Counted from the stretch's first letter, positions 8,010 to 17,724 are shown. The stretch: 64,000 bases of DNA from Stappia sp. WLB 29 (GCF_023507705.1 NZ_JALBGD010000002.1:62001-126000), one strand, 5' to 3'. Notes: a model not told the origin generated them from the sequence alone. Numbers and translations: made by a program.

Positions 8010-11000
8010 ATGGCACGCAATACGGTCTCGCTCGACGACAAGTTCGACCTTGCGAGGGAACGCATCTTCATCTCCGGCACCCAGGCGCTGATCCGCCTGG
8101 TGCTGATGCAGAAGGAGCGGGACCGTCGCGCCGGCCTCAACACCGGCGGTTATGTCACCGGCTATCGCGGCTCGCCGCTCGGCGCCCTCGATCAGCAGTT
8201 CCAGAAAGCCGCGCGGCTGCTTGCTCCGCAGGATGTTGTGTTCTCGCCGGCAATCAACGAGGATCTCGCCGCCACCGCGCTCTGGGGCACCCAGCAGGCA
8301 GAAATGCGCGGCGAGGGCAAATACGACGGCGTCTTCGGCATCTGGTACGGCAAGGGGCCTGGTGTCGACCGGTCGGGCGATGCCTTCCGCCACGCCAATC
8401 TCGCCGGCACCTCGCGCCACGGCGGCGTCCTGGCGCTGATGGGCGACGATCACACCTGCGAGAGCTCCACCACGGCGCATCAGTCGGAATTTGCGCTTGT
8501 GGATGCGATGATGCCGATCCTCAATCCGGCCGGCGCGCAGGAGATCCTCGATTTCGGCCTCTACGGCTGGGCCCTGTCGCGCTACGCCGGCATCTGGGCG
8601 GGCCTCAAGCTGGTCAAGGACAACGTCGAATCGACGGCGACCATCGACGGGCGACTCGACCGGGTCCTGCCGGTGCTTCCCGACTTTCCCTTTCCGCCGG
8701 ACGGCGTGCATATCCGTCCGTCCGATCATCCCTTGGTGCAGGAGGCGCGCCTGCACGAGGTCAAGCTGCCGGCAGCCAAGGCGTTCATCGCGGCCAATCC
8801 GCTGGACAAGGTGGTGCTGTCGGGCGGCCGCAAGCCGATGGTCGGCATCGTCTCCACCGGCAAGAGCTACCTCGACGTGCTGGAAGCGCTCGACCTGCTC
8901 GGCATCGACGAGGTGGTTGCGGCCGATCTCGGGGTGGCCTTCCTGAAGATCGGCTGCCCCTGGCCGCTGTCGCCGGGTCGGTTGCGCGATTTCGCGCAAG
9001 GTCTCGAGCTGCTGATCGTGGTGGAGGAAAAGCGCGGGCTGATCGAGCCGCAGGTCAAGGAAATCCTCTACGGCATGACCGATGCCCCGGCGGTGATCGG
9101 GAAGACCGACGAGGAAGGTGCGGTGCTGTTCCGTGCGCCCGGCGCACTGGAGCCGATCCAGATCGCCCGCGAGATCGGCCGCCGCGTGGCGCGGCGGCGC
9201 GCCTCCGATGCGCTCTCCGCCCGCCTCGGCGATCTGGAGGAGCGCGCCCTGCGCCTTGCCGCAACGCGGGACGTGGCCGTTCGCAGCCCGTATTTCTGCG
9301 CCGGTTGCCCGCACAATTCCTCGACCCGTGTTCCGGAAGGCAGCCGTGCCTATGCCGGCATCGGCTGCCACTACATGGTTCAGTGGATGGACCGGAACAC
9401 CGAAGGCTACACGCAGATGGGCGGCGAGGGCGCCAACTGGGTCGGCGAGGCGCATTTCTCGCGCACCGGTCATGTCTTCCAGAATCTCGGCGACGGCACC
9501 TACAACCACTCTGGCGCCCTGGCGATCCGCGCGGCCAAGGCGGCCGGCGTCAACATCACCTACAAGATCCTCTACAACGATGCGGTGGCGATGACCGGCG
9601 GCCAGGCCCATGACGGTGGCCTGCGTGTCGACGAGATCGCCCGGCAGGTTGCGGCGGAAGGGGCGCGGCGGGTCGTCATCGTCACCGACGAGCCGGGCAA
9701 GTATCCGCCGGCGACCGCCTGGCCGTCCGGAACCGCGATCCATCACCGCGACGAGCTGATCGAGGTGGAGCGCGAGCTTGCCGGCGAGCCGGGGCTCACG
9801 GTCCTGATCTACGACCAGACCTGCGCCGCCGAGAAGCGGCGCCGACGCAAGCGCGGCCTCTTTCCCGATCCGGACGAGCGGGTGGTGGTCAACGAACTGG
9901 TCTGCGAGGGCTGCGGCGATTGCGGTGTGCAGTCCAACTGCGTTGCCATCCAGCCGGTCGAGACCGAGTGGGGCCGCAAGCGGACGATCGACCAGTCGTC
10001 CTGCAACAAGGACTTCTCCTGCGTGAAGGGCTTCTGCCCGTCCTTCGTCAGCGTGCGCGGGGGCGTGCTGAAGGGCCGCGCGGTGATGCCGCCGGCAGCG
10101 CCGAAGATCGCCGAACCGCAGATTGCACCGCTTGCCGGCACCCATTCGGTGATGATCACCGGTGTCGGCGGCACCGGCGTCGTCACCATCGGCGCGGTGA
10201 TCGGCATGGCGGCCCATCTCGACGGGCTCGGCTGCGGCATCATCGACATGGCCGGCCTTGCCCAGAAGGGCGGCGCGGTGATCAGCCATCTAAAGCTGGC
10301 GCCGCGGCCGGAGGAAATCTCCGCGATCCGCGTCGGCCCGGGAGCTGCCGATCTGGTCCTCGGCTGCGACATCGTCGTCGCCGGATCGGCCAAGATCCTC
10401 TCGGCGATGACGCCGGGCCGCAGCTTTGCGGTGATCAACACCCACGAGACCCTGCCGGGCGACTTCGCCCGCAATCCGGACTTCAGCCTGCCCGGCCGGC
10501 GCCTTGTTGCGGCGATCGGCGAGGCGGCGGGGCGCGATCGTGCCCGCTTCATCGACGCAACGGAGCTTGCCACCGAACTCTTCGGCGATGCCATTGCCGC
10601 CAACATGTTCCTGCTCGGCTTCGGCTGGCAGCTCGGCGCCCTGCCGCTGACCCGCGAGGCGCTGGAGGAGGCGATCCGCCTCAACAAGGTGTCGGTGGAG
10701 ATGAACCTGTCCGCCTTCGCCTGGGGCCGGGTCGCCGCGGTGGATCCGGACGCGGTGGCGCGGGCGGCGAAGTCCCGTCCCGACCAGCTCGAGCACCGGC
10801 GCCTGTCGGACAGCGTCGAGGAGATGATCGAGCGCCGCGCGGCTTTCCTCACCGACTATCAGGACGCGGCCTATGCAGCGCGTTACCGCGACCGTGTCGC
10901 GCGCCTGTCGCAGGCGGCGAGTGGTCTCGGCGCGCCCGGCGAGGAGATCCGCGAGACGGTGGCGCGCGAGCTCTTCCGCCTGATGGCGATCAAGGACGAG

Positions 11001-11471
11001 TACGAGGTCGCCCGCTTGTTCACCGGGGACAGCTTCAAGCGGCAGCTGTCGGAGACCTTCGAGAGCTTCCAGAAGCTGGAGTTCCATCTGGCGCCGCCGC
11101 TGCTGTCGCGCACCGACAAGCGGACCGGGCGTCCGGCCAAGCGCCGGTTCGGCCCCTGGATGATGCCGGCCTTCCGCCTGCTCGCCCGCATGAAGGGCCT
11201 GCGCGGCGGCGCGCTCGATCTGTTCGGGCGTACGCAGGAACGGCGGCGCGAGCGGCTGCTGCGCGACGAGTACGAGCGGATCGTCGACGAGGTGGCGGGT
11301 TCGCTGGACGCGGGCAACGTCGCGGCGGCCCAGGCGCTGCTTGCCTTCCCGCGCTCGATCCGCGGCTTCGGCCCGGTGCGGGAGGCCTCGATGCACGAGG
11401 CCGAAGCGCGGCTGCCCGATCTGCTTGCCGCCTTCCGCGACGGACGCAGCGCCCGGCTCGCGGCGGAATAG
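8010..11471 (+). CDS. indolepyruvate:ferredoxin oxidoreductase, fused alpha-beta form
   Basis: A 1153-residue single-chain 2-oxoacid oxidoreductase that decarboxylates aryl-pyruvates (from Trp, Phe, Tyr) to aryl-acetyl-CoA with electron transfer to ferredoxin or another carrier. Domain order: an N-terminal pyrimidine-type domain (about 20-400), a TPP-binding domain with the GCPHNSST block near 431, a Cys-rich stretch (CEGCGDCGVQSNC near 632 and further Cys residues around 670) for Fe-S binding, the gamma-type domain starting at MITGVGGTGVV near 717, and a C-terminal helical extension. This fusion is common in alphaproteobacteria. The start has GGGAGGGAG upstream. Nearby acyl-CoA ligase and ABC-importer genes suggest joint work on aromatic acids. 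Confidence 0.9.
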   Translation: MARNTVSLDDKFDLARERIFISGTQALIRLVLMQKERDRRAGLNTGGYVTGYRGSPLGALDQQFQKAARLLAPQDVVFSPAINEDLAATALWGTQQAEMRGEGKYDGVFGIWYGKGPGVDRSGDAFRHANLAGTSRHGGVLALMGDDHTCESSTTAHQSEFALVDAMMPILNPAGAQEILDFGLYGWALSRYAGIWAGLKLVKDNVESTATIDGRLDRVLPVLPDFPFPPDGVHIRPSDHPLVQEARLHEVKLPAAKAFIAANPLDKVVLSGGRKPMVGIVSTGKSYLDVLEALDLLGIDEVVAADLGVAFLKIGCPWPLSPGRLRDFAQGLELLIVVEEKRGLIEPQVKEILYGMTDAPAVIGKTDEEGAVLFRAPGALEPIQIAREIGRRVARRRASDALSARLGDLEERALRLAATRDVAVRSPYFCAGCPHNSSTRVPEGSRAYAGIGCHYMVQWMDRNTEGYTQMGGEGANWVGEAHFSRTGHVFQNLGDGTYNHSGALAIRAAKAAGVNITYKILYNDAVAMTGGQAHDGGLRVDEIARQVAAEGARRVVIVTDEPGKYPPATAWPSGTAIHHRDELIEVERELAGEPGLTVLIYDQTCAAEKRRRRKRGLFPDPDERVVVNELVCEGCGDCGVQSNCVAIQPVETEWGRKRTIDQSSCNKDFSCVKGFCPSFVSVRGGVLKGRAVMPPAAPKIAEPQIAPLAGTHSVMITGVGGTGVVTIGAVIGMAAHLDGLGCGIIDMAGLAQKGGAVISHLKLAPRPEEISAIRVGPGAADLVLGCDIVVAGSAKILSAMTPGRSFAVINTHETLPGDFARNPDFSLPGRRLVAAIGEAAGRDRARFIDATELATELFGDAIAANMFLLGFGWQLGALPLTREALEEAIRLNKVSVEMNLSAFAWGRVAAVDPDAVARAAKSRPDQLEHRRLSDSVEEMIERRAAFLTDYQDAAYAARYRDRVARLSQAASGLGAPGEEIRETVARELFRLMAIKDEYEVARLFTGDSFKRQLSETFESFQKLEFHLAPPLLSRTDKRTGRPAKRRFGPWMMPAFRLLARMKGLRGGALDLFGRTQERRRERLLRDEYERIVDEVAGSLDAGNVAAAQALLAFPRSIRGFGPVREASMHEAEARLPDLLAAFRDGRSARLAAE

Positions 11472-11522
11472 GCAGCGCTTCCGCAGCGGATTTTTTGCGT
11501 GTCGCCAGAAAAATCTTCAGCT

Positions 11523-11553
11523 CACGGCCGCCTCCTGGCGGCCGTGTTCGTTT
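11523..11553 (+). terminator. intrinsic terminator after the indolepyruvate oxidoreductase gene
   Basis: Ten-base stem CACGGCCGCC/GGCGGCCGTG with a TCCT loop, followed by TTCGTTTCC. It lies 52 bp past the stop codon. Confidence 0.75.
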
Positions 11554-11781
11554 CCGGTTGTGCCTTCGTCGCGCCAGCTTCCACGTTGCCTTCCTTGGCG
11601 TGAGTCCAACGGTCTGATATCGCGCCGCTTTCGCATGTTTCAGATGTTACGCTTCTGCTTTGCGAGCGCGTTTCTGTATTTTCTAATTAATCCTATGATT
11701 GCACTTGGTTGTATCTAATAAAATTGAATAAATTCTGCGTTAAATATAGACTGCGATTTGTTGAAATAGGGGGGTTTCGAA
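11554..11781 (+). other. AT-rich islet upstream of the YHYH peptide gene
   Basis: From about 11640 to 11780 the sequence becomes strongly A+T-rich (long T, AATAAA and TAATTAAT runs) in an otherwise GC-rich window. It probably contains the promoter of the small gene that follows. The contrast suggests recent acquisition or an unusually strong promoter region. No RNA gene is recognised. Confidence 0.45.
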
Positions 11782-11928
11782 ATGAAGGCGATGTATTTTC
11801 TGGGATTTATTCTGACGGCTGTCGCGTTTGCGACGGTCAACGCCAGCGCCCATGGCGGCGGATGTCGCAAGGATAGCCCGCGCGGGCAGTGTTGCCACGC
11901 TGGGTCCCAGCCTTATCACTGTCACTGA
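11782..11928 (+). CDS. small secreted YHYH-domain-like peptide
   Basis: A 48-residue product. The first 22-23 residues form a signal peptide (MKAMYFLGF... ending NASA). The mature part, about 25 residues, is rich in Cys (28, 37, 38, 47) and His (24, 39, 46, 48) and ends PYHCH, matching the pattern of short YHYH-domain proteins (AHGGGC...YHCH). Such proteins are exported and of unknown role; Cys/His spacing suggests metal binding. The ATG follows GGGGGG about nine bases upstream. It lies in the AT-rich islet and is convergent with the response regulator gene, 16 bp away. The coding part itself is less AT-rich than its promoter region. Confidence 0.62.
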   Translation: MKAMYFLGFILTAVAFATVNASAHGGGCRKDSPRGQCCHAGSQPYHCH

Positions 11929-11944
11929 GGAGCGTGACCCGTCC

Positions 11945-12715
11945 CTATCCGGAGACCCAGTCCACCTGTGCGGTCAACATGTAGCCCGAGCCGTAGACCG
12001 TGCGAATGAGGGTGGGCGTGTCGGGGCGGGTCAGCTTCTTGCGGATGCGCGAGATGCGCACATCGATCGCCCGGTCCAGCGTGTCGTCGCGCCCGCCGTG
12101 TTCCAGCAGGTAGTCGCGGCTGAGGACCCGGCGGGGGGCCTTCAGCAGCGCTGTCAGGATCGCCGCCTCGCCGGTCGACAGGAACGTCTCTTCGCCGTCC
12201 GGATCGACGAGGCGGTGGCTTTGCGGTTCGAACCGCCAGTTCTCGAACCGGGCGAACTCTCGCGGCACCCGCTCGCCGCTCTCGCTGCTGCCCGTTGTCG
12301 CCGCCGGTGCGGCCCGGCGCAGCAAGGAGCGCACCCGCGCCACGATCTCGCGCGGATCGAACGGCTTCACCACATAATCGTCGGCGCCGAACTCTAGCCC
12401 CATGATCCTGTCGGAAGCATGGGCACGGGCGGACAGCACGAGGATCGGCACGGGGCCCCGCGCCCGCACGCGGTTGATCATCTCCATCCCGTCCATGTCG
12501 GGCAGGCCGAGGTCGAGGATGATCGCTGCCGGCATGCGCTGGCCGATGGCGACCAGGGCGGTGTCGGCGGTCGCGAAGACCTCCGTGCGGAACCGATAGG
12601 TGGAGAGCGTGTCCGCGAGCAAGGCCCGGATCTCCGCCTCGTCCTCGATGATGAAGACGAGCGGATCCGTGCCGGCAGCAGCGTCTCTTCCCTGGATCGG
12701 GTCGGGGTGGTTCAT
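11945..12715 (-). CDS. OmpR-family response regulator
   Basis: A 256-residue two-domain regulator. The receiver (residues about 18-132) has the acidic pair ED at 24-25, phosphoacceptor Asp68 in IILDLGLPDMDG and Lys117 in VVKPFD. The C-terminal winged helix (about 150-250) ends with the RTVYGSGYML block typical of OmpR/PhoB DNA-binding domains. Its ATG overlaps the stop of the upstream hybrid kinase gene by four bases, so the two form a co-translated two-component pair. The 17-residue N-terminal extension before the receiver is somewhat long. Target genes are unknown; the adjacent CoA-ligase/ABC operon is the obvious candidate. Confidence 0.92.
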   Translation of the reverse strand: MNHPDPIQGRDAAAGTDPLVFIIEDEAEIRALLADTLSTYRFRTEVFATADTALVAIGQRMPAAIILDLGLPDMDGMEMINRVRARGPVPILVLSARAHASDRIMGLEFGADDYVVKPFDPREIVARVRSLLRRAAPAATTGSSESGERVPREFARFENWRFEPQSHRLVDPDGEETFLSTGEAAILTALLKAPRRVLSRDYLLEHGGRDDTLDRAIDVRISRIRKKLTRPDTPTLIRTVYGSGYMLTAQVDWVSG

Positions 12716-14652
12716 GAAGCAAGTATCTCGTTCATGGTCCGTGCAAGCAGGCGGCTGGAAAAGGGTTTCGGCAGCACCGGGCAGTCCGGGGCCTGTGCTT
12801 CCCGCGTCGGGCCCTGACGGTAACCGGTCATCAGCGCGACCGGAAGACCCGGCCGCCGTTTTCTTAGCTCGGCAACAAGTGCGATGCCGTTGGTCTGGCC
12901 CGGCATGACGATGTCGCTGAGGACGGCCCGGATGTCCTCGACGTCGCGGACGAGGTCCAGCGCGTCGTCCGTGCTGCCGGTCACCAGTACCGAATAGCCG
13001 AGAGCGCAGAGCTGGTCGCGGACCACGTCGGCGACATCGGTGTCGTCATCGACCACCAGCACCAGCTCGCCGTTGCCGTTGGCGGCCGGTTCGCTCTCCA
13101 CGCTGTCCTGCGGTCCGGGTTGGGCGTCGATCATCGGGAAGGCGAGGCGGATGACGGTGCCGACGCCCGGGGTGCTGTCGATCAGGATGCCGCCACCGCT
13201 GCGCCGCACGCAGCCATAAACGGTCGGTAGGCCAAGGCCGCTCCCCGTTCCGAAGGGTTTGGTCGAAAAGAACGGGTCGAAGGCCTGCCGGCGCACTTCC
13301 TCGCTCATCCCCTCACCGTTGTCGCGCACCTCGAGCAGCGCATGTGGTCCCGGCGCGACGCCGAAGCGGTCGGCTTCGGCCCGGGTGAGTTTGGAGCAGG
13401 TGAGCGAGATCGCGATGGTGCCGCCGGAGGGCATGGCGTCGCGGGCATTGAGCACCAGGTTGACCAGCGCGTTCTCGAACTCCGCCGGGTCGACGCGCAC
13501 GATCGCATCGCAGGCGGCAAGATCGAGCGCGAGCTCGACTGACTTCGGCAGGGAGCCGGCGAGCAGCCCTTCGACATTCGCGGTGAGCGGGGCAAGCCGC
13601 ATGGGGCGCACGTCGGAGGCGTCGCCCCGAGCGAAGGCGAGCAGGCGCCGGGTCAGGTCGGCACCTCGCTGGGCGGCCTGGTGAATGGGATCGAGATGCG
13701 TGGCAAGGTCGGGCATTGCAGGAATGTCCACCTTTCGCCGCAGCGCCAGCACGTTGCCGATGATGATCGTCAGCAGGTTGTTGAAGTCGTGGGCGAGCCC
13801 GCCGGTCAACTGGCCGACCGCCTCCATGCGCTGGGCCTGGGCCAGGGCCGCCTCGCTGCGCTTCTGTTCGGTCGCATCCAGCGACAGCACGAAGCAGCCG
13901 AGCACGCGCCCGTCCAGCGTGCGGTCGGGGATGAGGGTGGAGCGCATATGCGCGACCACGCCGTTGGGGCGGGTGCGCGAATATTCGTAGGAGACCGCCT
14001 GGCCCTGGAACGCCTTCTCTATGTGCGGCCCGAGCCGGGCATAGAGGTCGGGGCCGAGCACCTCACCGACGTGACGGCCGGCGATGGATTCCACCGTCTG
14101 GTCGAACCACTTGGCATAGCGGCGGTTGGCGAAACGGTAGATCGGGCCGGGGCTGATATAGGCGACCAGCGCGGGGATGTTCTCGGTGACCAGCCGCAGC
14201 CAGTCCTCGCTCTGGCGCAACTGGTGGGTCCGCTCGGCGACGGTGCGTTCCAGCGACGCCTGGTGCTGCCGCTCGCGGGTGATGTCGGTATAGGTCGTGA
14301 CGAAGCCGCCTTCGGGGAGCGGCGCACCGGTCACCATGACCACCTGCCCGTCCGGGCGCACCCGCTCGAATGTGTGCGGCTCGAACAGTTTTGCCCGCTC
14401 GACCCGGCGAGCGATGATGTCTCTGACATCGCCCGGACCGTATTCGCCGCGCGCCGCATTCACCTCCAGGAAGGCGGAGAGATGCGTGCCGCGCCGGGCG
14501 AGATGCCAGGGAAACTCGAGCATCGAGAACAGCTGCCGGTTCCACGCGACGAGGCGCAGGTCCGCGTCGAAAACGGAGAACCCCTGGTTGATGTGGTCGA
14601 GCGCCGCCTGCAACAGGTCGAGCCGCTCGCGATACAGGTCGCGGCGTGTCAT
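12712..14652 (-). CDS. PAS-containing hybrid sensor histidine kinase
   Basis: A 646-residue soluble sensor with no transmembrane segment. Order: a PAS-like domain of the 'HINQGFSVFDADLRLVAWN' type (about 15-130), a short coiled coil, a second PAS (about 145-265), HisKA with phospho-His288 in GGLAHDFNNLL, HATPase with N-box NLVLNARDAMP and G-box SGLGLPTVYG, and a C-terminal receiver (about 525-640) with SDIVMPG. The DFNNLL form of the H-box is common in alphaproteobacterial hybrid kinases. It likely phosphorylates its own receiver and the OmpR regulator encoded immediately downstream with a 4-bp overlap. It probably senses a cytoplasmic or redox/ligand signal. Confidence 0.9.
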   Translation of the reverse strand: MTRRDLYRERLDLLQAALDHINQGFSVFDADLRLVAWNRQLFSMLEFPWHLARRGTHLSAFLEVNAARGEYGPGDVRDIIARRVERAKLFEPHTFERVRPDGQVVMVTGAPLPEGGFVTTYTDITRERQHQASLERTVAERTHQLRQSEDWLRLVTENIPALVAYISPGPIYRFANRRYAKWFDQTVESIAGRHVGEVLGPDLYARLGPHIEKAFQGQAVSYEYSRTRPNGVVAHMRSTLIPDRTLDGRVLGCFVLSLDATEQKRSEAALAQAQRMEAVGQLTGGLAHDFNNLLTIIIGNVLALRRKVDIPAMPDLATHLDPIHQAAQRGADLTRRLLAFARGDASDVRPMRLAPLTANVEGLLAGSLPKSVELALDLAACDAIVRVDPAEFENALVNLVLNARDAMPSGGTIAISLTCSKLTRAEADRFGVAPGPHALLEVRDNGEGMSEEVRRQAFDPFFSTKPFGTGSGLGLPTVYGCVRRSGGGILIDSTPGVGTVIRLAFPMIDAQPGPQDSVESEPAANGNGELVLVVDDDTDVADVVRDQLCALGYSVLVTGSTDDALDLVRDVEDIRAVLSDIVMPGQTNGIALVAELRKRRPGLPVALMTGYRQGPTREAQAPDCPVLPKPFSSRLLARTMNEILAS

Positions 14653-14917
14653 GGGGCGAGTTTAGCCGGCCCTTCGCAACTGTCGATATCGTCTCTCGTC
14701 GATAATCGGCTCCCCGGCCGCTGAAACAATTCGTTGCAATTGGCACATACTGGCGCAACGCTGGGGCCCTAGCGTTGCCTTTAAGCGAAAATCCGCGTCA
14801 ACCCGTGCCGAGTCTCCGACAAGAGAGAAGGGGTTGCCGCCGCAGGGGGGCATTCGTGTCCCGGCAACGCTGAAACGAACGACCCCGAAAACGGGGCGTC
14901 CAGAGGGGAAGAAACGC
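14653..14917. promoter_or_regulatory. divergent region between hybrid kinase and acyl-CoA ligase operon
   Basis: 265 bp without a gene. It must carry promoters for the kinase (minus) and the ligase/ABC operon (plus). A GAGGGGAAG ribosome site precedes the ligase ATG at 14918. No strong palindrome stands out. Confidence 0.35.
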
Positions 14918-16906
14918 ATGGCAGGGTCGCCCGTCGTCGAGCGCCTCGACGAGGACACCTTTCCGAAGATTCTTCTGCGCAATGCCCGTGTCTTCGCCGA
15001 CCGGCCGTCCATGCGCGAGAAGGATCTCGGAATCTGGCAGACTTGGACCTGGTCGCAGGTGCTGGAGGAAATCCGCTCCTTTTCGATCGGTCTTCAGGAC
15101 GCCGGCTTCAAGCCCGGAGACAGGATCGCCATCATCGGCGCCAACCGTCCGCGGCTCTACTGGTCGATGGTCGCGGCGCAGTCGCTCGGCGGCGTGCCCG
15201 TTCCGCTCTATTCGGACTCGGTCGCCGAGGAGATGGCCTATGTCCTGGAGCATGCGGAGGTCCGCTTCGCCTGCGTCGAGGACCAGGAACAGGTCGACAA
15301 GCTTCTGTCCATGTCGGAGCTGTTGCCCAAGCTCGAGCATATCGTCTACGACGATCCGCGGGGCCTGCGCGACTACGACCACACCCGGCTTCATTCCTTC
15401 GAGCAGCTGCAGGTGAACGGCCGCGCCGCGCTTGCCGCCGACGGCGCGCGCGAAAAGGCCTGGCTCGACGGCATTGCCACGACCAAGGGCGCCGACCTTG
15501 CGGTTATGCTCTATACCTCCGGCACCACCGGCCGGCCGAAAGGCGTAATGCTGTCCTTCGACAATCTCGTCATCTCGGCGCGAAACGGCAATGCCTTCGA
15601 TAAGCTGAACGAGACCGAGGAGACCATCGCCTACCTGCCGATGGCCTGGATCGGCGACCACGTGTTCTCGCTGGCCCAGGCCTATCTGGCCGGCTATTGC
15701 GTCAACTGCCCGGAGAACATGGAGACTGTCCTGTCGGACCGACGCGAGATCGCTCCGACCTATTTCTTCGCGCCGCCTCGCGTCTTCGAGGGTCTTTTGA
15801 CCCTCATCATGGTCCGCATGGAGGATGCCGGGCGGCTCAAGAAGAAGATGTTCGACAGCTTCATGGCGCTGGCGCGCCGGGTCGGCGAGCCGATCCTCAA
15901 CGGCGAGAAGGTGTCGCTGGTCGACCGGCTGCTCTACCAACTCGGCGAGTTCATGGTCTACGGACCCTTGAAGAACCAGATGGGTTTCACCCGGCTGCGC
16001 GTCGGCTACACCGCCGGCGAGGCGATCGGCCCGGAGATCTTCCGCTTCTACCGCTCGCTCGGTCTCAACCTGAAGCAGCTCTACGGCCAGACCGAAGCCA
16101 GCGTTTACATCACGATGCAGCCGGACGGCGAGATCTTCGGCGATACGGTCGGCATGCCGGCGCCCGACGTCGAGATCAGGATCGCCGAGAACGGCGAGGT
16201 GCTCTATCGCTCGCCGGGCGTCTTCGTCGGCTATTACAAGAACGATGAGGCGACCCGTACCACCAAGACCGAGGATGGCTGGGTGCTGACGGGCGATGCG
16301 GGCTTCATCGCCGACAACGGCCATCTCAAGATCATCGATCGCGCCAAGGACGTCGGCAAGCTCACCGACGGCTCGCTGTTCGCACCGAAATACATCGAGA
16401 ACAAGCTGAAGTTCTATCCCAACGTGAAGGAGGTGGTGGCCTTCGGCGACGGGCGCGACTTCTGCGCCGTCTTCGTCAATATCGACCTGACCTCCGTCGG
16501 ATCCTGGGCCGAGCGCAACAACGTCAACTACGCCTCCTACCAGGAGCTGGCGGCGCATCCGCAGGTCTACGAGATGATCTGCAGCCATGTCGACGAGGTG
16601 AACCGCGACCTTGCCAACGAGCCGATGATGGCGGGGGCGCAGATCAAGCGCTTCCTGGTGCTGCACAAGGAGCTCGACGCCGACGATGGCGAGCTGACGC
16701 GCACGCAGAAGGTCCGACGCTCCTTCATCGCCGACCGTTACGCCCCGCTGATCGAGGCGCTCTACGACGGTTCCACCAGCAAGCATGTGCGCACCGAGGT
16801 CACTTTCGAGGACGGTCGCAAGGGCGCGATCGAGGCGACCGTCGAGATCCGCGACATGCAGACCTATCCGGCCGCGGGCAGCGGCCTCAGGGAGGCGGCA
16901 GAATGA
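14918..16906 (+). CDS. long-chain-type acyl-CoA synthetase (AMP-forming)
   Basis: A 662-residue member of the ANL superfamily in the long-chain ACSL branch. The P-loop LYTSGTTGRPKG spans 198-209, the adenine-binding YGQTEA block follows, and VLTGDAGFIADNG and the IDRAKDV block form the hinge and C-terminal lobe. It activates a carboxylic acid to its CoA thioester with ATP. It starts a seven-gene operon: ligase, ABC ATPase, two permeases, binding protein, second ATPase, PaaK-like ligase. The stop overlaps the next ATG (ATGA). In this context the acid is probably what the ABC system imports, rather than necessarily a long-chain fatty acid. ATG at 14918 is chosen for its ribosome site. Confidence 0.88.
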   Translation: MAGSPVVERLDEDTFPKILLRNARVFADRPSMREKDLGIWQTWTWSQVLEEIRSFSIGLQDAGFKPGDRIAIIGANRPRLYWSMVAAQSLGGVPVPLYSDSVAEEMAYVLEHAEVRFACVEDQEQVDKLLSMSELLPKLEHIVYDDPRGLRDYDHTRLHSFEQLQVNGRAALAADGAREKAWLDGIATTKGADLAVMLYTSGTTGRPKGVMLSFDNLVISARNGNAFDKLNETEETIAYLPMAWIGDHVFSLAQAYLAGYCVNCPENMETVLSDRREIAPTYFFAPPRVFEGLLTLIMVRMEDAGRLKKKMFDSFMALARRVGEPILNGEKVSLVDRLLYQLGEFMVYGPLKNQMGFTRLRVGYTAGEAIGPEIFRFYRSLGLNLKQLYGQTEASVYITMQPDGEIFGDTVGMPAPDVEIRIAENGEVLYRSPGVFVGYYKNDEATRTTKTEDGWVLTGDAGFIADNGHLKIIDRAKDVGKLTDGSLFAPKYIENKLKFYPNVKEVVAFGDGRDFCAVFVNIDLTSVGSWAERNNVNYASYQELAAHPQVYEMICSHVDEVNRDLANEPMMAGAQIKRFLVLHKELDADDGELTRTQKVRRSFIADRYAPLIEALYDGSTSKHVRTEVTFEDGRKGAIEATVEIRDMQTYPAAGSGLREAAE

Positions 16907-17724
16907 ACGCCTTTGTCGATCCCGTCGGTATGGCCGGACATTCCGGCCTGACCAAGGGCGAAGTCCTTCTGCGCGTCGACAACGTCTCGTTGTCCTTCGG
17001 CGGCGTGAAGGCGATCACCAACATCTCCTTCGACATCCTCAAGGGCGAGGTGAGGGCGATCATCGGGCCGAACGGCGCCGGCAAGACGTCGATGCTCAAC
17101 GTCATCAACGGCTTCTACCATCCCCAGGAGGGGACGATCACCTGGCGCGGCCAAGTCCGGCGGAAGATGAGGCCCTACGAGGCGGCGAGCCACGGTATTG
17201 CCCGCACGTTCCAGAACGTGGCGCTGTTCAAGGGCATGACCACGCTCGACAACATCATGACCGGCCGCGGCCTGAAGATGAACAAGAACTTCTTCTGGCA
17301 ATGCCTGCACTGGGGGCCGGCGCTGAACGAGGAGATCGAGCATCGCCGCAAGGTCGAGGAAATCATCGACTTCCTCGAGATCCAGGCGATCCGCAAGACG
17401 CCGGTCGGCCGGCTTCCCTACGGTCTGCAGAAGCGGGTGGAGCTGGCCCGGGCCCTTGCCATGGAGCCGGAGCTCCTGCTGCTCGACGAGCCGATGGCGG
17501 GCATGAACCTGGAGGAGAAGGAGGACATGAGCCGCTTCATCCTCGACGTGAACCAGCAGTTCGGCACGACGATTGCGCTGATCGAGCACGACATGGGCGT
17601 GGTCATGGACCTGTCCGACCGCGTCGTGGTGCTCGACTACGGCCGCAAGATCGCCGACGGGCCTCCTGAGGAGGTGCAGTCGAATCAGGATGTGATCGAC
17701 GCGTATCTCGGGGTCCCGCACTAA
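16903..17724 (+). CDS. branched-chain-type ABC transporter ATP-binding protein (LivG-like)
   Basis: A 273-residue ATPase. Walker A GPNGAGKTS, signature region LPYGLQKRVELARAL (LSGGQ replaced by LPYGLQ, common in LivG) and Walker B LLLLDEPMAGM are all seen, with the H-loop in IEHDMGVVMDL. The insert after Walker A is of LivG type. It powers the LivHM-like permease encoded next. Start and stop codons overlap both neighbours, so expression is tightly coupled. Confidence 0.93.
   Translation: MNAFVDPVGMAGHSGLTKGEVLLRVDNVSLSFGGVKAITNISFDILKGEVRAIIGPNGAGKTSMLNVINGFYHPQEGTITWRGQVRRKMRPYEAASHGIARTFQNVALFKGMTTLDNIMTGRGLKMNKNFFWQCLHWGPALNEEIEHRRKVEEIIDFLEIQAIRKTPVGRLPYGLQKRVELARALAMEPELLLLDEPMAGMNLEEKEDMSRFILDVNQQFGTTIALIEHDMGVVMDLSDRVVVLDYGRKIADGPPEEVQSNQDVIDAYLGVPH

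Noticed and set aside
7650..10289. An 879-codon minus-strand frame opposite the indolepyruvate oxidoreductase
   Set aside because: High GC keeps the antisense frame open; the product is rich in Arg, His and Asp with no motif.
11635..11718. A 27-codon hydrophobic frame (MFQMLRFCFASAF...) in the AT-rich islet
   Set aside because: No ribosome site and no similarity; hydrophobicity follows from the T-rich sequence.
14735..14755. TTGGCAC-like box resembling a sigma-54 promoter upstream of the acyl-CoA ligase
   Set aside because: The -24 half is fair, but no TTGC follows at the required spacing.
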